Shown: positions 9,098 to 17,976 of the stretch, one piece after another
Numbering within the stretch: the stretch's first letter is position 1
Layout: each line of letters begins with the position of its first letter
DNA from: Specibacter cremeus
GTDB lineage: Bacteria; Actinomycetota; Actinomycetes; Actinomycetales; Micrococcaceae
DNA: 64,000 bases
Direction: 5' to 3'
Assembly (NCBI RefSeq): GCF_003946885.1
Contig: NZ_RWKQ01000003.1
Span: 1 to 64,000 of the forward strand
Notes under the pieces: model-generated
Told to the model about the DNA's origin: nothing
The model's input: the letters and a program-made list of their open reading frames with translations, nothing else
Databases searched by the model: none
Program-made: the position numbers and the translations under genes

Positions 9098-10090
9098 ATG
9101 AGAACATCCTCCCGGCCCAAGGAACTCAGCGGCCCCGACGGCACCCCCGTGCCCGTCGTCGCACTCAAGCACCGCGACCGCTGGATCGTCGGGACCCTGG
9201 CCCTGGTCGTCTTCGCCTGGCTGCTGTCCACCCTCGCCACCAACCCCAACATTCGGTGGAACAAGGTGGCGGAGTACCTGTTCTTCCCGAAGATCATCGA
9301 CGGCATCTGGGTCACCCTGACCATCTCCGTGCTGGCCACGGTCCTGGGGCTGGTGCTCGGCATTTTGCTGGCGATCATGAAGCTCTCGCACAACCCCGTA
9401 TTAAACTGGCTGTCCACGCTCTACATCTGGTTCTTCAGGGGCACCCCGGCGCTGGTCCAGCTCATCTTTTGGTACAACCTGGCGTTCCTGTTTCCGCGGC
9501 TTGTCATCGAAATTCCGTTCACCAACATCGGCTACTTCTGGAACACCAATGATGTGATGACCGGATTCAACTCGGCCCTCCTGGGCCTGGGCCTGAACCT
9601 TGCGGCGTACTTTGCCGAGACCGTACGCGCCGGCATCCAGGCCGTCGACAAGGGCCAGACCGAGGCCGCGTACGCCCTGGGCATGACGCCCGTGAAGCGC
9701 ATGCGCGTAATCGTCCTGCCGCAGGCACTGCGCATCATCATTCCGCCCACCGGCAACGAGTTCATCTCGATGCTGAAAACCACGTCCCTGGTATACGTGG
9801 TGGCGGGCAATGACCTGATGACCAACGCCAGCCAGATTTACAAGCAAAACAACCTCATCATGGAGCTGCTGATCGTGGCATCCCTGTGGTACATGGTGAT
9901 GACAGCCATCGCCACATTCTTCCAGTCCAAGCTGGAGGCCCGCTACGGCGCCGAAGCCGTGCGCCTGGTGCGCCGGCCCGGGTTTGTGCAGCGGGCGTTC
10001 TTGAAGCGCACGGCACAGCCCGCCATGGGCACTGCAGGAATCACGTTGACGGCAGATGACTCTGTCACGGCCGGGAAGGACCTCACATGA
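9098..10090 (+). CDS. polar amino-acid ABC transporter permease (HisM/GlnP-type)
   Basis: A 330-residue membrane protein with a basic N-terminus, an extra first helix (residues about 35-55), then the BPD_transp_1 domain. The EAA coupling loop reads [20 protein letters not shown], which contacts the ATPase. A phosphorylated or extended C-tail follows the last helix. One permease gene only, so it should form a homodimer. ATG at 9098 is chosen over the adjacent GTG (9095) for its spacing from AAGGA. Its stop overlaps the ATPase start by 4 nt (ATGA), showing a single translational unit. Confidence 0.9.
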   Translation: MRTSSRPKELSGPDGTPVPVVALKHRDRWIVGTLALVVFAWLLSTLATNPNIRWNKVAEYLFFPKIIDGIWVTLTISVLATVLGLVLGILLAIMKLSHNPVLNWLSTLYIWFFRGTPALVQLIFWYNLAFLFPRLVIEIPFTNIGYFWNTNDVMTGFNSALLGLGLNLAAYFAETVRAGIQAVDKGQTEAAYALGMTPVKRMRVIVLPQALRIIIPPTGNEFISMLKTTSLVYVVAGNDLMTNASQIYKQNNLIMELLIVASLWYMVMTAIATFFQSKLEARYGAEAVRLVRRPGFVQRAFLKRTAQPAMGTAGITLTADDSVTAGKDLT

Positions 10091-10854
10091 GCAACAAACT
10101 GCACGTGGAAGCCAACGGGGTCACCAAGTCCTACGGCACCCACCTGGTGCTGGCCGGAGTGGACTTCACGGTCAAGGCGGGCGAGGTCAGCTGCATCGTG
10201 GGACCGTCCGGTTCCGGCAAGTCCACATTCCTGCGCTGCCTCAACGCCCTTGAGTCCTACGACGACGGGACGCTGCTGGTGGAGGACCGGCACGTGGGGT
10301 ACGAATACCGGGACGGCCGCTACTACGAATGGAACACGAAGCAGTTTGCCCAGTTCCGGTCGCGGATCGGCATGGTGTTCCAGCGCTTCAACCTGTTCGG
10401 ACACCTGAGCGCCGAGGAAAACGTGGCCTGCGCGCTGGTCCAGGTGCGCGGCGTGGCAAAGTCAGCCGCCAGTATCCGCGCCCGGGAGGAGCTGGCCCGG
10501 GTGGGCCTGGCCGAACACTCGCACAAGCGCCCTCACCAGCTCTCCGGCGGCCAGCAGCAGCGCGTTGCGATCGCCCGGGCCCTGGCCATGGACCCCGAGA
10601 TCATGCTTTTTGACGAGCCGACGTCGGCCCTGGACCCGGAGCTCGTTGACGAAGTGCTCGAGGCCATGAAGGAGCTGGCCCGTCAAGGCATGACGATGGT
10701 GGTGGTCACGCACGAGATGGGCTTTGCCTGCGAGGTGGCCGACACCGTGCATTTCTTCGACGCGGGCGTCATTGTCGAGTCCGGGACCCCGGCCGATGTG
10801 CTGGGCAACCCGCAGCGCGACCGCACGAAGGCGTTTCTGGCCAAGGTGCTCTAA
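10087..10854 (+). CDS. polar amino-acid ABC transporter ATP-binding protein
   Basis: A 255-residue nucleotide-binding subunit. Walker A is GPSGSGKST, the Q-loop lies in [11 protein letters not shown], the signature is LSGGQQQR, Walker B is IMLFDEP and the switch His is in VVVTHEMGF. These are the hallmarks of the GlnQ/HisP class. An insert of about 15 residues before the Q-loop ([20 protein letters not shown] region) is a little longer than in GlnQ and is seen in some opine or arginine importers. It is the last gene of the amidohydrolase operon and is followed by a strong terminator. Confidence 0.93.
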   Translation: MSNKLHVEANGVTKSYGTHLVLAGVDFTVKAGEVSCIVGPSGSGKSTFLRCLNALESYDDGTLLVEDRHVGYEYRDGRYYEWNTKQFAQFRSRIGMVFQRFNLFGHLSAEENVACALVQVRGVAKSAASIRAREELARVGLAEHSHKRPHQLSGGQQQRVAIARALAMDPEIMLFDEPTSALDPELVDEVLEAMKELARQGMTMVVVTHEMGFACEVADTVHFFDAGVIVESGTPADVLGNPQRDRTKAFLAKVL

Positions 10855-10877
10855 AGCGCGTTTTCCACCCGCACCAT

Positions 10878-10918
10878 GGCAAAAGCCCCGCACTCATGAT
10901 GAGCGCGGGGCTTTTGCC
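10878..10918 (+). terminator. intrinsic terminator of the ABC importer operon
   Basis: A perfect 14-bp inverted repeat, GGCAAAAGCCCCGC (10878-10891) with GCGGGGCTTTTGCC (10905-10918), loop 13 nt, 24 bp after the ATPase stop. The arm itself contains the T-run. Strong stem; terminator role inferred. Confidence 0.8.
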
Positions 10919-11214
10919 GCAGAAAGTCAGCTGCCGGCCGGCCAGTCACCACGGCCGTGCGCCGGGGCCGACCCCATGGTTCTAAGCACCCTTGCAGGCG
11001 GCGCGCAGGCTGCCCTTGGGGGAATGAGCGCCGAACTTCTTGGACCACGTGATTTGCCCGTTTTGGAAATTCCGCACGCACCGTCCGTCACCCCTGGAAA
11101 CTGCGCCGCAAGCAGGCGTTTATTCACGTGTTTCCCCAATCAAGTTTTCAGTGGCTTCTGCCACAAATACGTGGCCGGCAGCATCAACCGGCAGTCCTGC
11201 CGTCGTGGGAAACA
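10919..11214. other. 296-bp intergenic stretch with no recognised gene
   Basis: Between the two terminators there is no reading frame with a credible start and family-like sequence on either strand. I see no RNA fold, repeat or promoter I could defend. An unannotated small RNA cannot be excluded. Confidence 0.4.
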
Positions 11215-11248
11215 AAAATCCCCGCACTCGTGGGAGTGCGGGGATTTT
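11215..11248 (-). terminator. terminator downstream of tRNA-Asn (bidirectional)
   Basis: A perfect 14-bp inverted repeat, AAAATCCCCGCACT (11215-11228) with AGTGCGGGGATTTT (11235-11248), loop 6 nt. On the minus strand it lies 9 bp after the tRNA 3' end and finishes in a T-run, so it fits a tRNA terminator. The AT ends let it work in both directions. Confidence 0.8.
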
Positions 11249-11256
11249 AGTTTTCG

Positions 11257-11329
11257 CTCCCCCGGCTGGACTTGAACCAGCAACCCTTCGATTAACAGTC
11301 GAATGCTCTGCCAATTGAGCTACAGGGGA
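11257..11329 (-). tRNA. tRNA-Asn (anticodon GUU)
   Basis: A 73-nt cloverleaf read on the minus strand. The acceptor stem TCCCCTG pairs with CGGGGGA (one G-T pair), followed by discriminator G. The D arm is GCTC-AATTGGCA-GAGC, the anticodon loop CTGTTAA carries GTT, and the T arm is GCTGG-TTCAAGT-CCAGC. CCA is not encoded. A strong hairpin terminator follows 9 bp downstream. The anticodon GUU decodes both Asn codons. Confidence 0.96.
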
Positions 11330-11411
11330 TCGCGCAGGAACAACGATAACAAAGGTTCGGCCGGTTGTGAAATCGGCGCCCCGGACCGGGTTCCGGCGCC
11401 TCAGGACACCC

Positions 11412-13364
11412 TCAGCTGCCGTCGCCGCGCAGTGCCCGGCGGCTGATTTCCAGCTGCATGAGCTCCTGTTGGAGGTGTTGGTAGGCGTCCGGGTCGGCGG
11501 CCGGATCCATGCGCTGCAGGGCGCCGAGGCGTTCGGCCTTCAGGCGGGTGATCTGCATCTCGAACAGTCCGCGCAGGATGTCCTTGCAGTAGCGGCGCAG
11601 CGTGTCGGGATTGGAGGCCGGCAGCGGGCTCAGGGCCAATTCGGCCAGCAGCGGCGTCAGTTCCTCGGGCAGGTGGCCGCGCACCATGTCCAGCCACTGG
11701 TTCGAGGCGGCGGGCACATGCCCGGCGGCGACAATGCCCCGGTGCACGGCCCGGTAGGCGGGCACCGCGAATTCGGAGGCGCCAAAGTGCTGCCAGTCCC
11801 CTTGGCTCAACAAGCCGGGCTGCTGCAGCACCACCTCCAGCGCCTCGCGTTCCATCCGAACCACCGGATCGTTCGGATCGGGGCGGACGTAGACGGGCTC
11901 CGGCACGGTCGCCTGGGCGTCCGGCGCCGACCCCCGCCCGTCCGCGGCGCGCCCGTCCGCGGCACGCCTGTCTCCGGTGCGTCCATCACCGGATCCCGGG
12001 TGGCCGGCACCCTGGTGGTCGCGGCGTTCGGCGGTCTTGACGGCCCGCAGGACCTCGTTCGGGTCGGCGATGCCGAGCCAGCCGGCCAGTTCCTGGCTGT
12101 AGCCGAGCCGGGTGGAGCCGTCACGGATCCGCGCCACCACCGGCGCCGACGCGCGCAGGCCCTGCACACGCCCCTCCACCGTGGAGAGGTCGAACCGGGC
12201 CAGTGTGGAGCGGATGGCGAACTCGAACAGCGGGCGCCGGGACCGGATCAGGGAGTGGACGGCGTCGTCGCCGCGGCGCTGGCGCAGCTCGCACGGATCG
12301 GCACCGGTCGGTTCCACCGCCACATATGTTTGGGCCACAAACCGCTGGTCTTCGTTGAACGCCTTCAGCGCCGCCTTCTGGCCGGCCGCGTCGCCGTCGA
12401 ACGTGAACACCACCTCGCCGCCGGTGCCGTCGTCGGAGAGCAACCGGCGGGCCACCTTGATGTGGTCGGCGCCGAACGCCGTGCCACACGTGGCCACGGC
12501 CGTGTCCACGCCCGCCAGGTGGCAGGCCATCACGTCCGTGTAGCCCTCCACGACGACCAGCTGCCGCTTGCCGGCGATGTGCCGCTTGGCCAGGTCGATG
12601 CCGTACAACACCTGGGATTTCTTGTAGAGGACCGTCTCCGGCGTGTTCAGGTACTTGGGGCCCTGGTCGTCCTCGAAGAGTTTGCGCGCGCCGAAGCCGA
12701 TCGTGTCGCCGGCAATGTCGCGGATGGGCCAGATGAGCCGGCCGCGGAACCGGTCATAGATGCGGTTCTGTCCGCCTGCGTTGGAGCTTTCGGAGAACAT
12801 GCCCGTGAGCTTGAGCTCCTCCTGCGTGAACCCGCGCCCGGACAGGTGCTTGAGTAGCCCGTCCCAACCCTGCGGGGCGAAGCCGACGCCGAACGTCTCG
12901 GCCGCCATGCGGTCGAAGCCGCGTTCCATGAGGAATTGCCGGCCGGCCGCCGCCGCCGCCGTCTGCAGCTGGTCCCGGAAGAATTCGGCCGCGATCTTGT
13001 GGGCGTCGAGCAGCCGCTGCCGCCGGCCGACCTCCTCGCGCCGCGGACCGCTGCCACCATCCTCGTAATGCAGCTCGTAGCCGATCCGCCCGGCCAGCTT
13101 CTCCACGGCCTCGCCAAACGGGATGTGGTCGATTTTCTGGATGAAGGAGATGACGTCGCCGCTCTCCTGGCAGCCGAAGCAGTGGAAGAAACCCATCTGC
13201 GGGCGGACGTGGAACGACGGGCTGCGCTCGTCATGGAACGGGCACAGGCCCTTGAACGAGCCGATCCCGGCCGATTTGAGCGTGACGTAGGCATCGACGA
13301 CTTCCTTCAGGTCCGTGCGCGCCCGCACCTCGTCAATGTCCTCACGTTTGATCAGCCCAGCCAC
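11412..13364 (-). CDS. dnaG: DNA primase DnaG
   Basis: A 650-residue bacterial primase that makes RNA primers at the replication fork. The N-terminal zinc finger is visible as C41-PFH44 … C62-FGC65 (CPFHDE, HCFGCQ). It is followed by the catalytic core and the TOPRIM domain (VVEGYTDVMACHLAGV, then FTFDGDAAGQKAA with the metal-binding acidic residues). The C-terminal third is the helicase-interacting region. Just before it lies a low-complexity linker rich in Gly, Asp, Arg and Ala (about residues 450-485, with repeated AADGR units) that looks lineage-specific. GTG start. dgt lies 550 bp upstream on the same strand, a pairing common in actinobacteria. Confidence 0.97.
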   Translation of the reverse strand: MAGLIKREDIDEVRARTDLKEVVDAYVTLKSAGIGSFKGLCPFHDERSPSFHVRPQMGFFHCFGCQESGDVISFIQKIDHIPFGEAVEKLAGRIGYELHYEDGGSGPRREEVGRRQRLLDAHKIAAEFFRDQLQTAAAAAGRQFLMERGFDRMAAETFGVGFAPQGWDGLLKHLSGRGFTQEELKLTGMFSESSNAGGQNRIYDRFRGRLIWPIRDIAGDTIGFGARKLFEDDQGPKYLNTPETVLYKKSQVLYGIDLAKRHIAGKRQLVVVEGYTDVMACHLAGVDTAVATCGTAFGADHIKVARRLLSDDGTGGEVVFTFDGDAAGQKAALKAFNEDQRFVAQTYVAVEPTGADPCELRQRRGDDAVHSLIRSRRPLFEFAIRSTLARFDLSTVEGRVQGLRASAPVVARIRDGSTRLGYSQELAGWLGIADPNEVLRAVKTAERRDHQGAGHPGSGDGRTGDRRAADGRAADGRGSAPDAQATVPEPVYVRPDPNDPVVRMEREALEVVLQQPGLLSQGDWQHFGASEFAVPAYRAVHRGIVAAGHVPAASNQWLDMVRGHLPEELTPLLAELALSPLPASNPDTLRRYCKDILRGLFEMQITRLKAERLGALQRMDPAADPDAYQHLQQELMQLEISRRALRGDGS

Positions 13365-13522
13365 AGAACGAGTTTACGTGCGAACCCCGACACCGGGCGC
13401 GGGTGGGCAGAATCACCTTGCCGATGCCCGGTTTCAAGACACGGCGCCGATAAACTTGACACGGGCCCCAACGGCGTGGCATCCACGTCCCAAACGCCCA
13501 TCACGACCCAAGGACCCCGCAC

Positions 13523-13870
13523 ATGTTGTTGACCCCCGCCCGGAACCACGTCGGCACCGACATCCTCATGGCCCGCCACGGGCACGCCATCTCGTCGCTG
13601 CGCCTGGACCGACGGCACGGGCAGGTGGTGGCCGTGCTGGCCGACGGCACCATGGATGCGGCCCCGAACCTCATCGCCCCGGGCCTGCGCATGCCCGGCG
13701 CCCCCGAACCGCTGGACGCCGAAGACAAGAAGTTCCTGCGCCTGAGCGGCCTCGCCGCGCTGGCACTCGCCGCGATCGGCGCCGGCGTCGTCGCGATTCT
13801 GACGACCACGATGGACCCGGCCCTGCTGGCCCAGCTCACCGAGCAGATGAACTCCCTGCCCATGCCCTGA
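13523..13870 (+). CDS. small hypothetical membrane-anchored protein
   Basis: A 115-residue protein of unknown function. It has a polar N-terminal half, one hydrophobic helix at about residues 75-95 (LAALALAAIGAGVVAILTTT) and a short tail ending SLPMP. The ATG has AAGGA eight bases ahead. Codon use shows the strong third-position GC expected of a real gene. It lies alone between divergent dnaG and convergent dgt, antisense to neither. No family recognised. Confidence 0.6.
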   Translation: MLLTPARNHVGTDILMARHGHAISSLRLDRRHGQVVAVLADGTMDAAPNLIAPGLRMPGAPEPLDAEDKKFLRLSGLAALALAAIGAGVVAILTTTMDPALLAQLTEQMNSLPMP

Positions 13871-13911
13871 CGCCCCTGCCCTGACACCGTCGGGCTGCTG
13901 CGCAAGCCCCG

Positions 13912-15195
13912 CTACAACAGCGTGCGGTGCGTTCCCACCAGCCGCTCATGCAGGGCCAGTGCCGACCCGTCCGTCAACGACGCGATCTGGTCGATGACGA
14001 CGCGAAGGCGCGCGCCGTCGTCGTCCGCGTCTTCCCAGTCGGCGGCGAACATGGTTTCCAGGTGCCGCGGTCCGGTGGCGCTGAGCACGGCGACCAGTTC
14101 GCCGAGCACGTCCTGCTGGCGCTGGTAGATGGGCTGGCGGTGGTCGGTGGTCATGACGAACGTCGTGGCCAGGCCCTTCATGACCGCGATTTCCAGCGTG
14201 GTTTCCTCGGGCACGACGACGTCGGCCGCGTACCGCGTCAACCGTTGCGGCCCATAGATGGCCCGGGTTGCGGCGACCGCATTCTGGCAGAAGCGGCCGA
14301 TCAGCTGGCTGGTCATGTCCTTCAGCGCCGCCATGGAGGCCCGGCTGCCGTCCGCGTGCCGCACCCACACATCCGTGCCCTCGAGCCGGGCCAGCGCGGC
14401 GTCGATGGCGGCCGGGTCGGTGTGCGGCAGGTACCACTGGCGCGTGTAGCCGACGACGCGGCTGCGCTGGTCCGCGCTGTCCAGCCACTTGAGCTGGACA
14501 TGCCCGGCCACGATGGCGTCCTCGACGTCGTGGACGGAGTAGGAGATGTCGTCGGCGAGGTCCATGACCTGTGCCTCGATGCAGGTGCGGCCGGCCGGGG
14601 CGCCGTCGCGCAGCCAGGCGAACACGGGCAGGTCGTCGGCGTAGGCGCCGAACTTGCTGGTCCGGTCACCGCGGATGAGCGGGGCATCGGCCGCCAGCCA
14701 CGGATACTTGCTGGAGGCATCGAGGGAGGCGCGGGACAGGTTGAGCCCGGCCGAGCCGCCGTCGGGGGTGAGCACCTTCGATTCGAGCCGGGTGAGCAGC
14801 CGCAGCGTCTGGGCGTTGCCCTCGAAGCCGCCGATGTCATGGGCCAGCTGGTTGAGCACGGATTCGCCGTTGTGGCCGAATGGCGGATGGCCCAGGTCGT
14901 GGGACAGGCAGGCGGTGTCCACCACGTCCGGGTCGCAGCCCAGGACGCGGCCGATCTCGCGGCCCACCTGCGCCACCTCGAGGCTGTGCGTGAGCCGTGT
15001 CCGCACGAAATCGTCGGTGTCCGGGGCCACCACCTGGGTTTTTGCACCCAGGCGGCGCAGTGCGGACGAGTGCAGCACGCGGGCGCGGTCGCGTTCGAAT
15101 ACGGAGCGGACCGTCGATTTCGGCGCCTCCTCGACCCAGCGCTGGGTGTCGTGGGCGTTGTAGTAGGTCTCGGCGGCCTGCGCGGGGGTGGACAT
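13912..15195 (-). CDS. dgt: deoxyguanosinetriphosphate triphosphohydrolase-like protein
   Basis: A 427-residue HD-domain protein that hydrolyses dNTPs (classically dGTP) to the nucleoside and tripolyphosphate, tuning nucleotide pools. The metal-binding motif is intact: H70 (TRLTHSLEVAQ), H99-D100 (CLSHDLGHPPFGHNGE) and a later Asp in VMDLADDISYSVHDVED. The N-terminal RRLGAKTQV segment is typical of the family. GGGGGC precedes the ATG. The gene is the upstream partner of dnaG across a small opposing gene. Confidence 0.93.
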   Translation of the reverse strand: MSTPAQAAETYYNAHDTQRWVEEAPKSTVRSVFERDRARVLHSSALRRLGAKTQVVAPDTDDFVRTRLTHSLEVAQVGREIGRVLGCDPDVVDTACLSHDLGHPPFGHNGESVLNQLAHDIGGFEGNAQTLRLLTRLESKVLTPDGGSAGLNLSRASLDASSKYPWLAADAPLIRGDRTSKFGAYADDLPVFAWLRDGAPAGRTCIEAQVMDLADDISYSVHDVEDAIVAGHVQLKWLDSADQRSRVVGYTRQWYLPHTDPAAIDAALARLEGTDVWVRHADGSRASMAALKDMTSQLIGRFCQNAVAATRAIYGPQRLTRYAADVVVPEETTLEIAVMKGLATTFVMTTDHRQPIYQRQQDVLGELVAVLSATGPRHLETMFAADWEDADDDGARLRVVIDQIASLTDGSALALHERLVGTHRTLL

Positions 15196-15254
15196 GCCCC
15201 CAGTTTAGGGGTTGGAGCGGCACGGGTTGGGGTGCTGTCCGGAAAACCCTCGCG

Positions 15255-15962
15255 TCACCCGGGGTGGCCGGGTGACGCACCCGCACCACCGGCTGGGGAA
15301 GACCTGGCAGGCCGCATGATGGCCACGGCCGCGGGGATGCTGCCAATGAGCAGCAGAGCCAGGGCAAGACCGCCGACGGCGACGCGCCCGGTGCCGTGGA
15401 AGGCAAAGGCGGCGATCGTGAGGGGGCTGCTGGCGATCAGGGCCCCGGCCGCCCAGGCGGGAATGAGCCGGGCCCGGCGCAGGGCGATGCCGAACATGAC
15501 GTAGGCGACCAGGTGGCAGGCCACATAGACGATGAGATAGCCACCCATCACGGCGTCGTTCGTGAACCGGTCCAGAAGCCCCGCATACATGGTGGGCCCG
15601 GGCATGCCGGCCATGGCGATGGCCAGGTCGTCGAGGGCGGCCAAGGCCGAGAACGGCAGCCAACCGACCACGCCGAGAATGCCGGCGATCGTGGCCTGCC
15701 AGGGTGTGTGCCGGTAGGCAAGATACCCCAGGGCCACGGCGCCCAGCGGCAGCAGGTAGGAGGCGGCCACGAAGGCGATCACATGCACGGCGTTGGCAGC
15801 CGGGTTGGCGGTGGCATTGGCGTCGAGGGTTGCCGCACCCGTGCCGTGGATGGCCGGGGCCAGCAGCCCGCCGACCAGATAGCCCAGGGGCCCGCCCACG
15901 ATCGCGACGGCGCCGACAATGCGCAGCAGTCGCTCGTGTCCGGGCATCTCCGGCGCCCTCAT
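15255..15962 (-). CDS. hypothetical polytopic membrane protein (DUF4386/DUF998-like topology)
   Basis: A 235-residue protein with about six hydrophobic helices (first at residues 10-30, GAVAIVGGPLGYLVGGLLA) and a short Gly/Ser/Ala tail. No enzymatic motif is visible. The ATG at 15962 overlaps the alpha/beta-hydrolase stop by 4 nt (ATGA), so it is translated with that gene; the earlier in-frame start would lie inside the hydrolase. The topology resembles small uncharacterised actinobacterial membrane families, but I do not firmly recognise one. Confidence 0.65.
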   Translation of the reverse strand: MRAPEMPGHERLLRIVGAVAIVGGPLGYLVGGLLAPAIHGTGAATLDANATANPAANAVHVIAFVAASYLLPLGAVALGYLAYRHTPWQATIAGILGVVGWLPFSALAALDDLAIAMAGMPGPTMYAGLLDRFTNDAVMGGYLIVYVACHLVAYVMFGIALRRARLIPAWAAGALIASSPLTIAAFAFHGTGRVAVGGLALALLLIGSIPAAVAIMRPARSSPAGGAGASPGHPG

Positions 15963-16750
15963 GGGGTCTCGTCGAGGAACCGGAGCAGGAACGGCAGCGT
16001 GGCGCACATCGGTCCGAGGTCGTCGCCGCTGGCGTAGACCTCGCCCAAGTAGTCCCCGTGGGCGCCCGGCACGATCATCAGCCGGCTTCGCGGGATTGCG
16101 TGGGACATTCGCACCGCGTGTTCGGGCCTGATCACGTCACGGTCCGCGACCAGCACCAGCGTCGGGGTGGCGATGGTGCCGAGCTGCTCGTCTGTCCAGC
16201 CGGGAAAGCTCAGCATCCGCTGGCTGTCGAGCACGAATAGTCGCTCCAGGTGTCGCGGGTCAGGATTGAGCCGGCGATCAATGTCCTTATAGACCTCGGG
16301 CATATCCTCGACCGTCGCATCCTGAAGCCCCTCCCAGAAGCCGTCGATCATGGCGTCGCGGGTAAAGAACGTCGAGGCGGCGATCAGCCGGTGCACCAGC
16401 GCCGGATGTTCCATGGCCAGAGCGAGCGCCGTGTGCCCGCCGGCGCTGAAACCAAGCACGTCGGCGCTCGGCACATCCAGCTGCCGCAGGACGGCTGCGA
16501 CATCCTGGGCCGAGTGTTCCGCGGTGAGCGGTCGGTCAATGGGGGCCGTGTGGCCGTGGCCCTCCTCCTCGACGGCGATGACCTGACGCGTTTCGGCAAG
16601 AACGGGAATGAGGTGGCGGAAATTCGAGTCGATGGTCGACCCGCCGCCATGGACCAACAGCAGCGGCACCCGGCCCGGTCGGGTGTCGCCGTGCACCTCG
16701 TAGTACATCCGGAGCGGACCGTTCTGTGCATAACCGCGTGCGAAAGTCAC
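15959..16750 (-). CDS. alpha/beta hydrolase
   Basis: A 263-residue serine hydrolase. The oxyanion strand is VPLLLVHGGGST, the nucleophile elbow GFSAGG, the acidic residue is in TLVLVADRDVI and the catalytic His in PGAHGDYLG, in canonical order and spacing. There is no signal peptide. Similar proteins are broad esterases or epoxide/peroxide-type enzymes, so the substrate is open. GTG start preceded by GGTGGG. It forms a two-gene unit with the downstream membrane protein by a 4-nt overlap. Confidence 0.85.
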   Translation of the reverse strand: MTFARGYAQNGPLRMYYEVHGDTRPGRVPLLLVHGGGSTIDSNFRHLIPVLAETRQVIAVEEEGHGHTAPIDRPLTAEHSAQDVAAVLRQLDVPSADVLGFSAGGHTALALAMEHPALVHRLIAASTFFTRDAMIDGFWEGLQDATVEDMPEVYKDIDRRLNPDPRHLERLFVLDSQRMLSFPGWTDEQLGTIATPTLVLVADRDVIRPEHAVRMSHAIPRSRLMIVPGAHGDYLGEVYASGDDLGPMCATLPFLLRFLDETP

Positions 16751-16928
16751 GCGCCCACCCTAACCACCAGTAGCGGCCGTTTGGCAAGAGTCATGCGCCG
16801 GCCGCTCCAGCCAGCCGCGGTGGGGGTGTCCAGTTTGCATCAAGAGTTGAATCCGTTGAGAGTCCGGGGGCCTGCGAGCTCTACATCTCGACAGCGTGGC
16901 TATCCATGTAAGTGCCAGGATGCTGGCC

Positions 16929-16977
16929 GGTTCGGTCGGGCGAGTCAAGCGGTTCGGTCGGGCGAGTCAAGCGGTTC
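16929..16977. repeat. tandem repeat, 22-bp unit, 2.2 copies
   Basis: The unit beginning GGTTCGGTCGGGCG and ending AGTCAAGC is present at 16929-16950 and again, identical, at 16951-16972. A third start (GGTTC) follows. It lies inside the 290-bp inverted-repeat element. Confidence 0.85.
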
Positions 16978-16978
16978 T

Positions 16979-17032
16979 GCAGATCAGGGCGGTGTTGCCG
17001 CGGTGTTGCCGCCCAACACCACCCTGATCTGC
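16979..17032. repeat. 19-bp imperfect hairpin inside the element
   Basis: The left arm 16979-16997 (GCAGATCAGGGCGGTGTTG) pairs with the right arm 17014-17032 with a single mismatch, leaving a 16-nt loop that repeats GGTGTTGCCG. It is a strong fold in either strand and could stop transcription or mark a recombination site. Confidence 0.8.
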
Positions 17033-17233
17033 GGAAACGCGCCGCCCCCAGGCGACAACAGTGGGTTCCGTCGTCGGATTCCGCCCTCGAACGAGTCTGA
17101 CACACACCGAGGGAGTGGGTGTTCCGGGGCCTTCAGCGCGGCAACCGAAGGCTGCTTCCACACTGGCACTTACATGGATAGCCACTTTCGACAAACAAGT
17201 CCTGTAGTGTCCTTCAAAACTAAGGGGGCACCG

Positions 17234-17911
17234 GTGGATCATCGCAAACGAACCATGATCCGGACGGCAATGTCGGTTATGGCCGGCGTGATGGCGGCCG
17301 CCGCGTTGGCATCCTGCGCCGTGGTTGGCGCGATTCCGGAGACCAGCGCGGTCCAGGCCCGGGCCACGGAGTATGCCAAGGCGGCCGGGATCAACATTTC
17401 TCCGGTGGTCTTCACCCGGTCCACGGCACCCGCAGGCAGCCCGGCGACCACGGTGGACGGGAGCCGCGACGTTCGCTGCTACTTCCTGGCCGACCTGACG
17501 ACCACCCATCGGGACCCCGCCGCGGCCGGCGTAATCATCCCGCCGTACGTGAGCGTTGCGGGCCTCACCACCGCCGACGCTTCCTCACCGGCCGATGCGG
17601 CCAAGGCCTGCGCCCAATCGTGGGACACCGGCTTCATGAATCCGGCCGGCATCACCAACGACCTCATCCCCCAGGGATTTGCGAGCCCGACCGCCAGCAC
17701 GCCCGCGCCGAATGGCGCCACGAGAGACAAAAACGGCAACTTGCTGCCGCCGAAACCAATCAACCTGCCCGGACAGCCTCCCATCACGCTGGAGGTACGT
17801 GGGTACTACATCCCGCCGCTGATGACCTGCGTGGTTGACGGTGCCGCCGCCGTGATCCCCGGTCCGGGTGAAGTCTGCGCCACGCTGGGCATCCCGGCCC
17901 TCAAGAAGTGA
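17234..17911 (+). CDS. hypothetical secreted lipoprotein
   Basis: A 225-residue exported protein. The signal peptide (basic start MDHRKRTMIRT, hydrophobic core) ends at lipobox LASC, so it is anchored by its N-terminal Cys. The mature part is Pro/Ala/Thr-rich and contains four further Cys residues (in VRCYF, KACAQ, MTCVV and EVCATL) that could form two disulfides. No family recognised. A GTG start at 17234 follows AAGGGGG; ATG 17255 is an alternative without a good ribosome site. It stands alone and is preceded immediately by the 290-bp repeat element. Confidence 0.75.
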   Translation: MDHRKRTMIRTAMSVMAGVMAAAALASCAVVGAIPETSAVQARATEYAKAAGINISPVVFTRSTAPAGSPATTVDGSRDVRCYFLADLTTTHRDPAAAGVIIPPYVSVAGLTTADASSPADAAKACAQSWDTGFMNPAGITNDLIPQGFASPTASTPAPNGATRDKNGNLLPPKPINLPGQPPITLEVRGYYIPPLMTCVVDGAAAVIPGPGEVCATLGIPALKK

Positions 17912-17917
17912 CGGACA

Positions 17918-17975
17918 GGTCTCGACAGGCTCGACCAACGACGGACTCGACCAACGACGGGCTCGACCAACGGGG
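17918..17975. repeat. GAGCYTGTCGA-family intergenic repeat cluster
   Basis: GGTCTCGACAGGCTCGACCA is followed by two degenerate half copies (ACGACGGACTCGACCA, ACGACGGGCTCGACCA). It fills the gap between the convergent ends of the lipoprotein gene and dusB. The same core occurs at six other places in the window. Confidence 0.85.
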
Positions 17976-17976
17976 C

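Larger units (their letters stand above)
16896..17185. repeat. 290-bp element bounded by perfect 22-bp inverted repeats
   Basis: GTGGCTATCCATGTAAGTGCCA at 16896-16917 (here split: GTGGCTATCCA then TGTAAGTGCCA) recurs as its exact reverse complement at 17164-17185. Inside are a 22-bp tandem repeat and a 19-bp hairpin. There is no reading frame of note. The sequence TCGACA stands two bases outside each end (16888-16893 and 17188-17193), which could be a target duplication or chance. The end sequence occurs once more at 50136-50156. The size and design resemble a MITE-like or other non-autonomous element. Confidence 0.7.
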
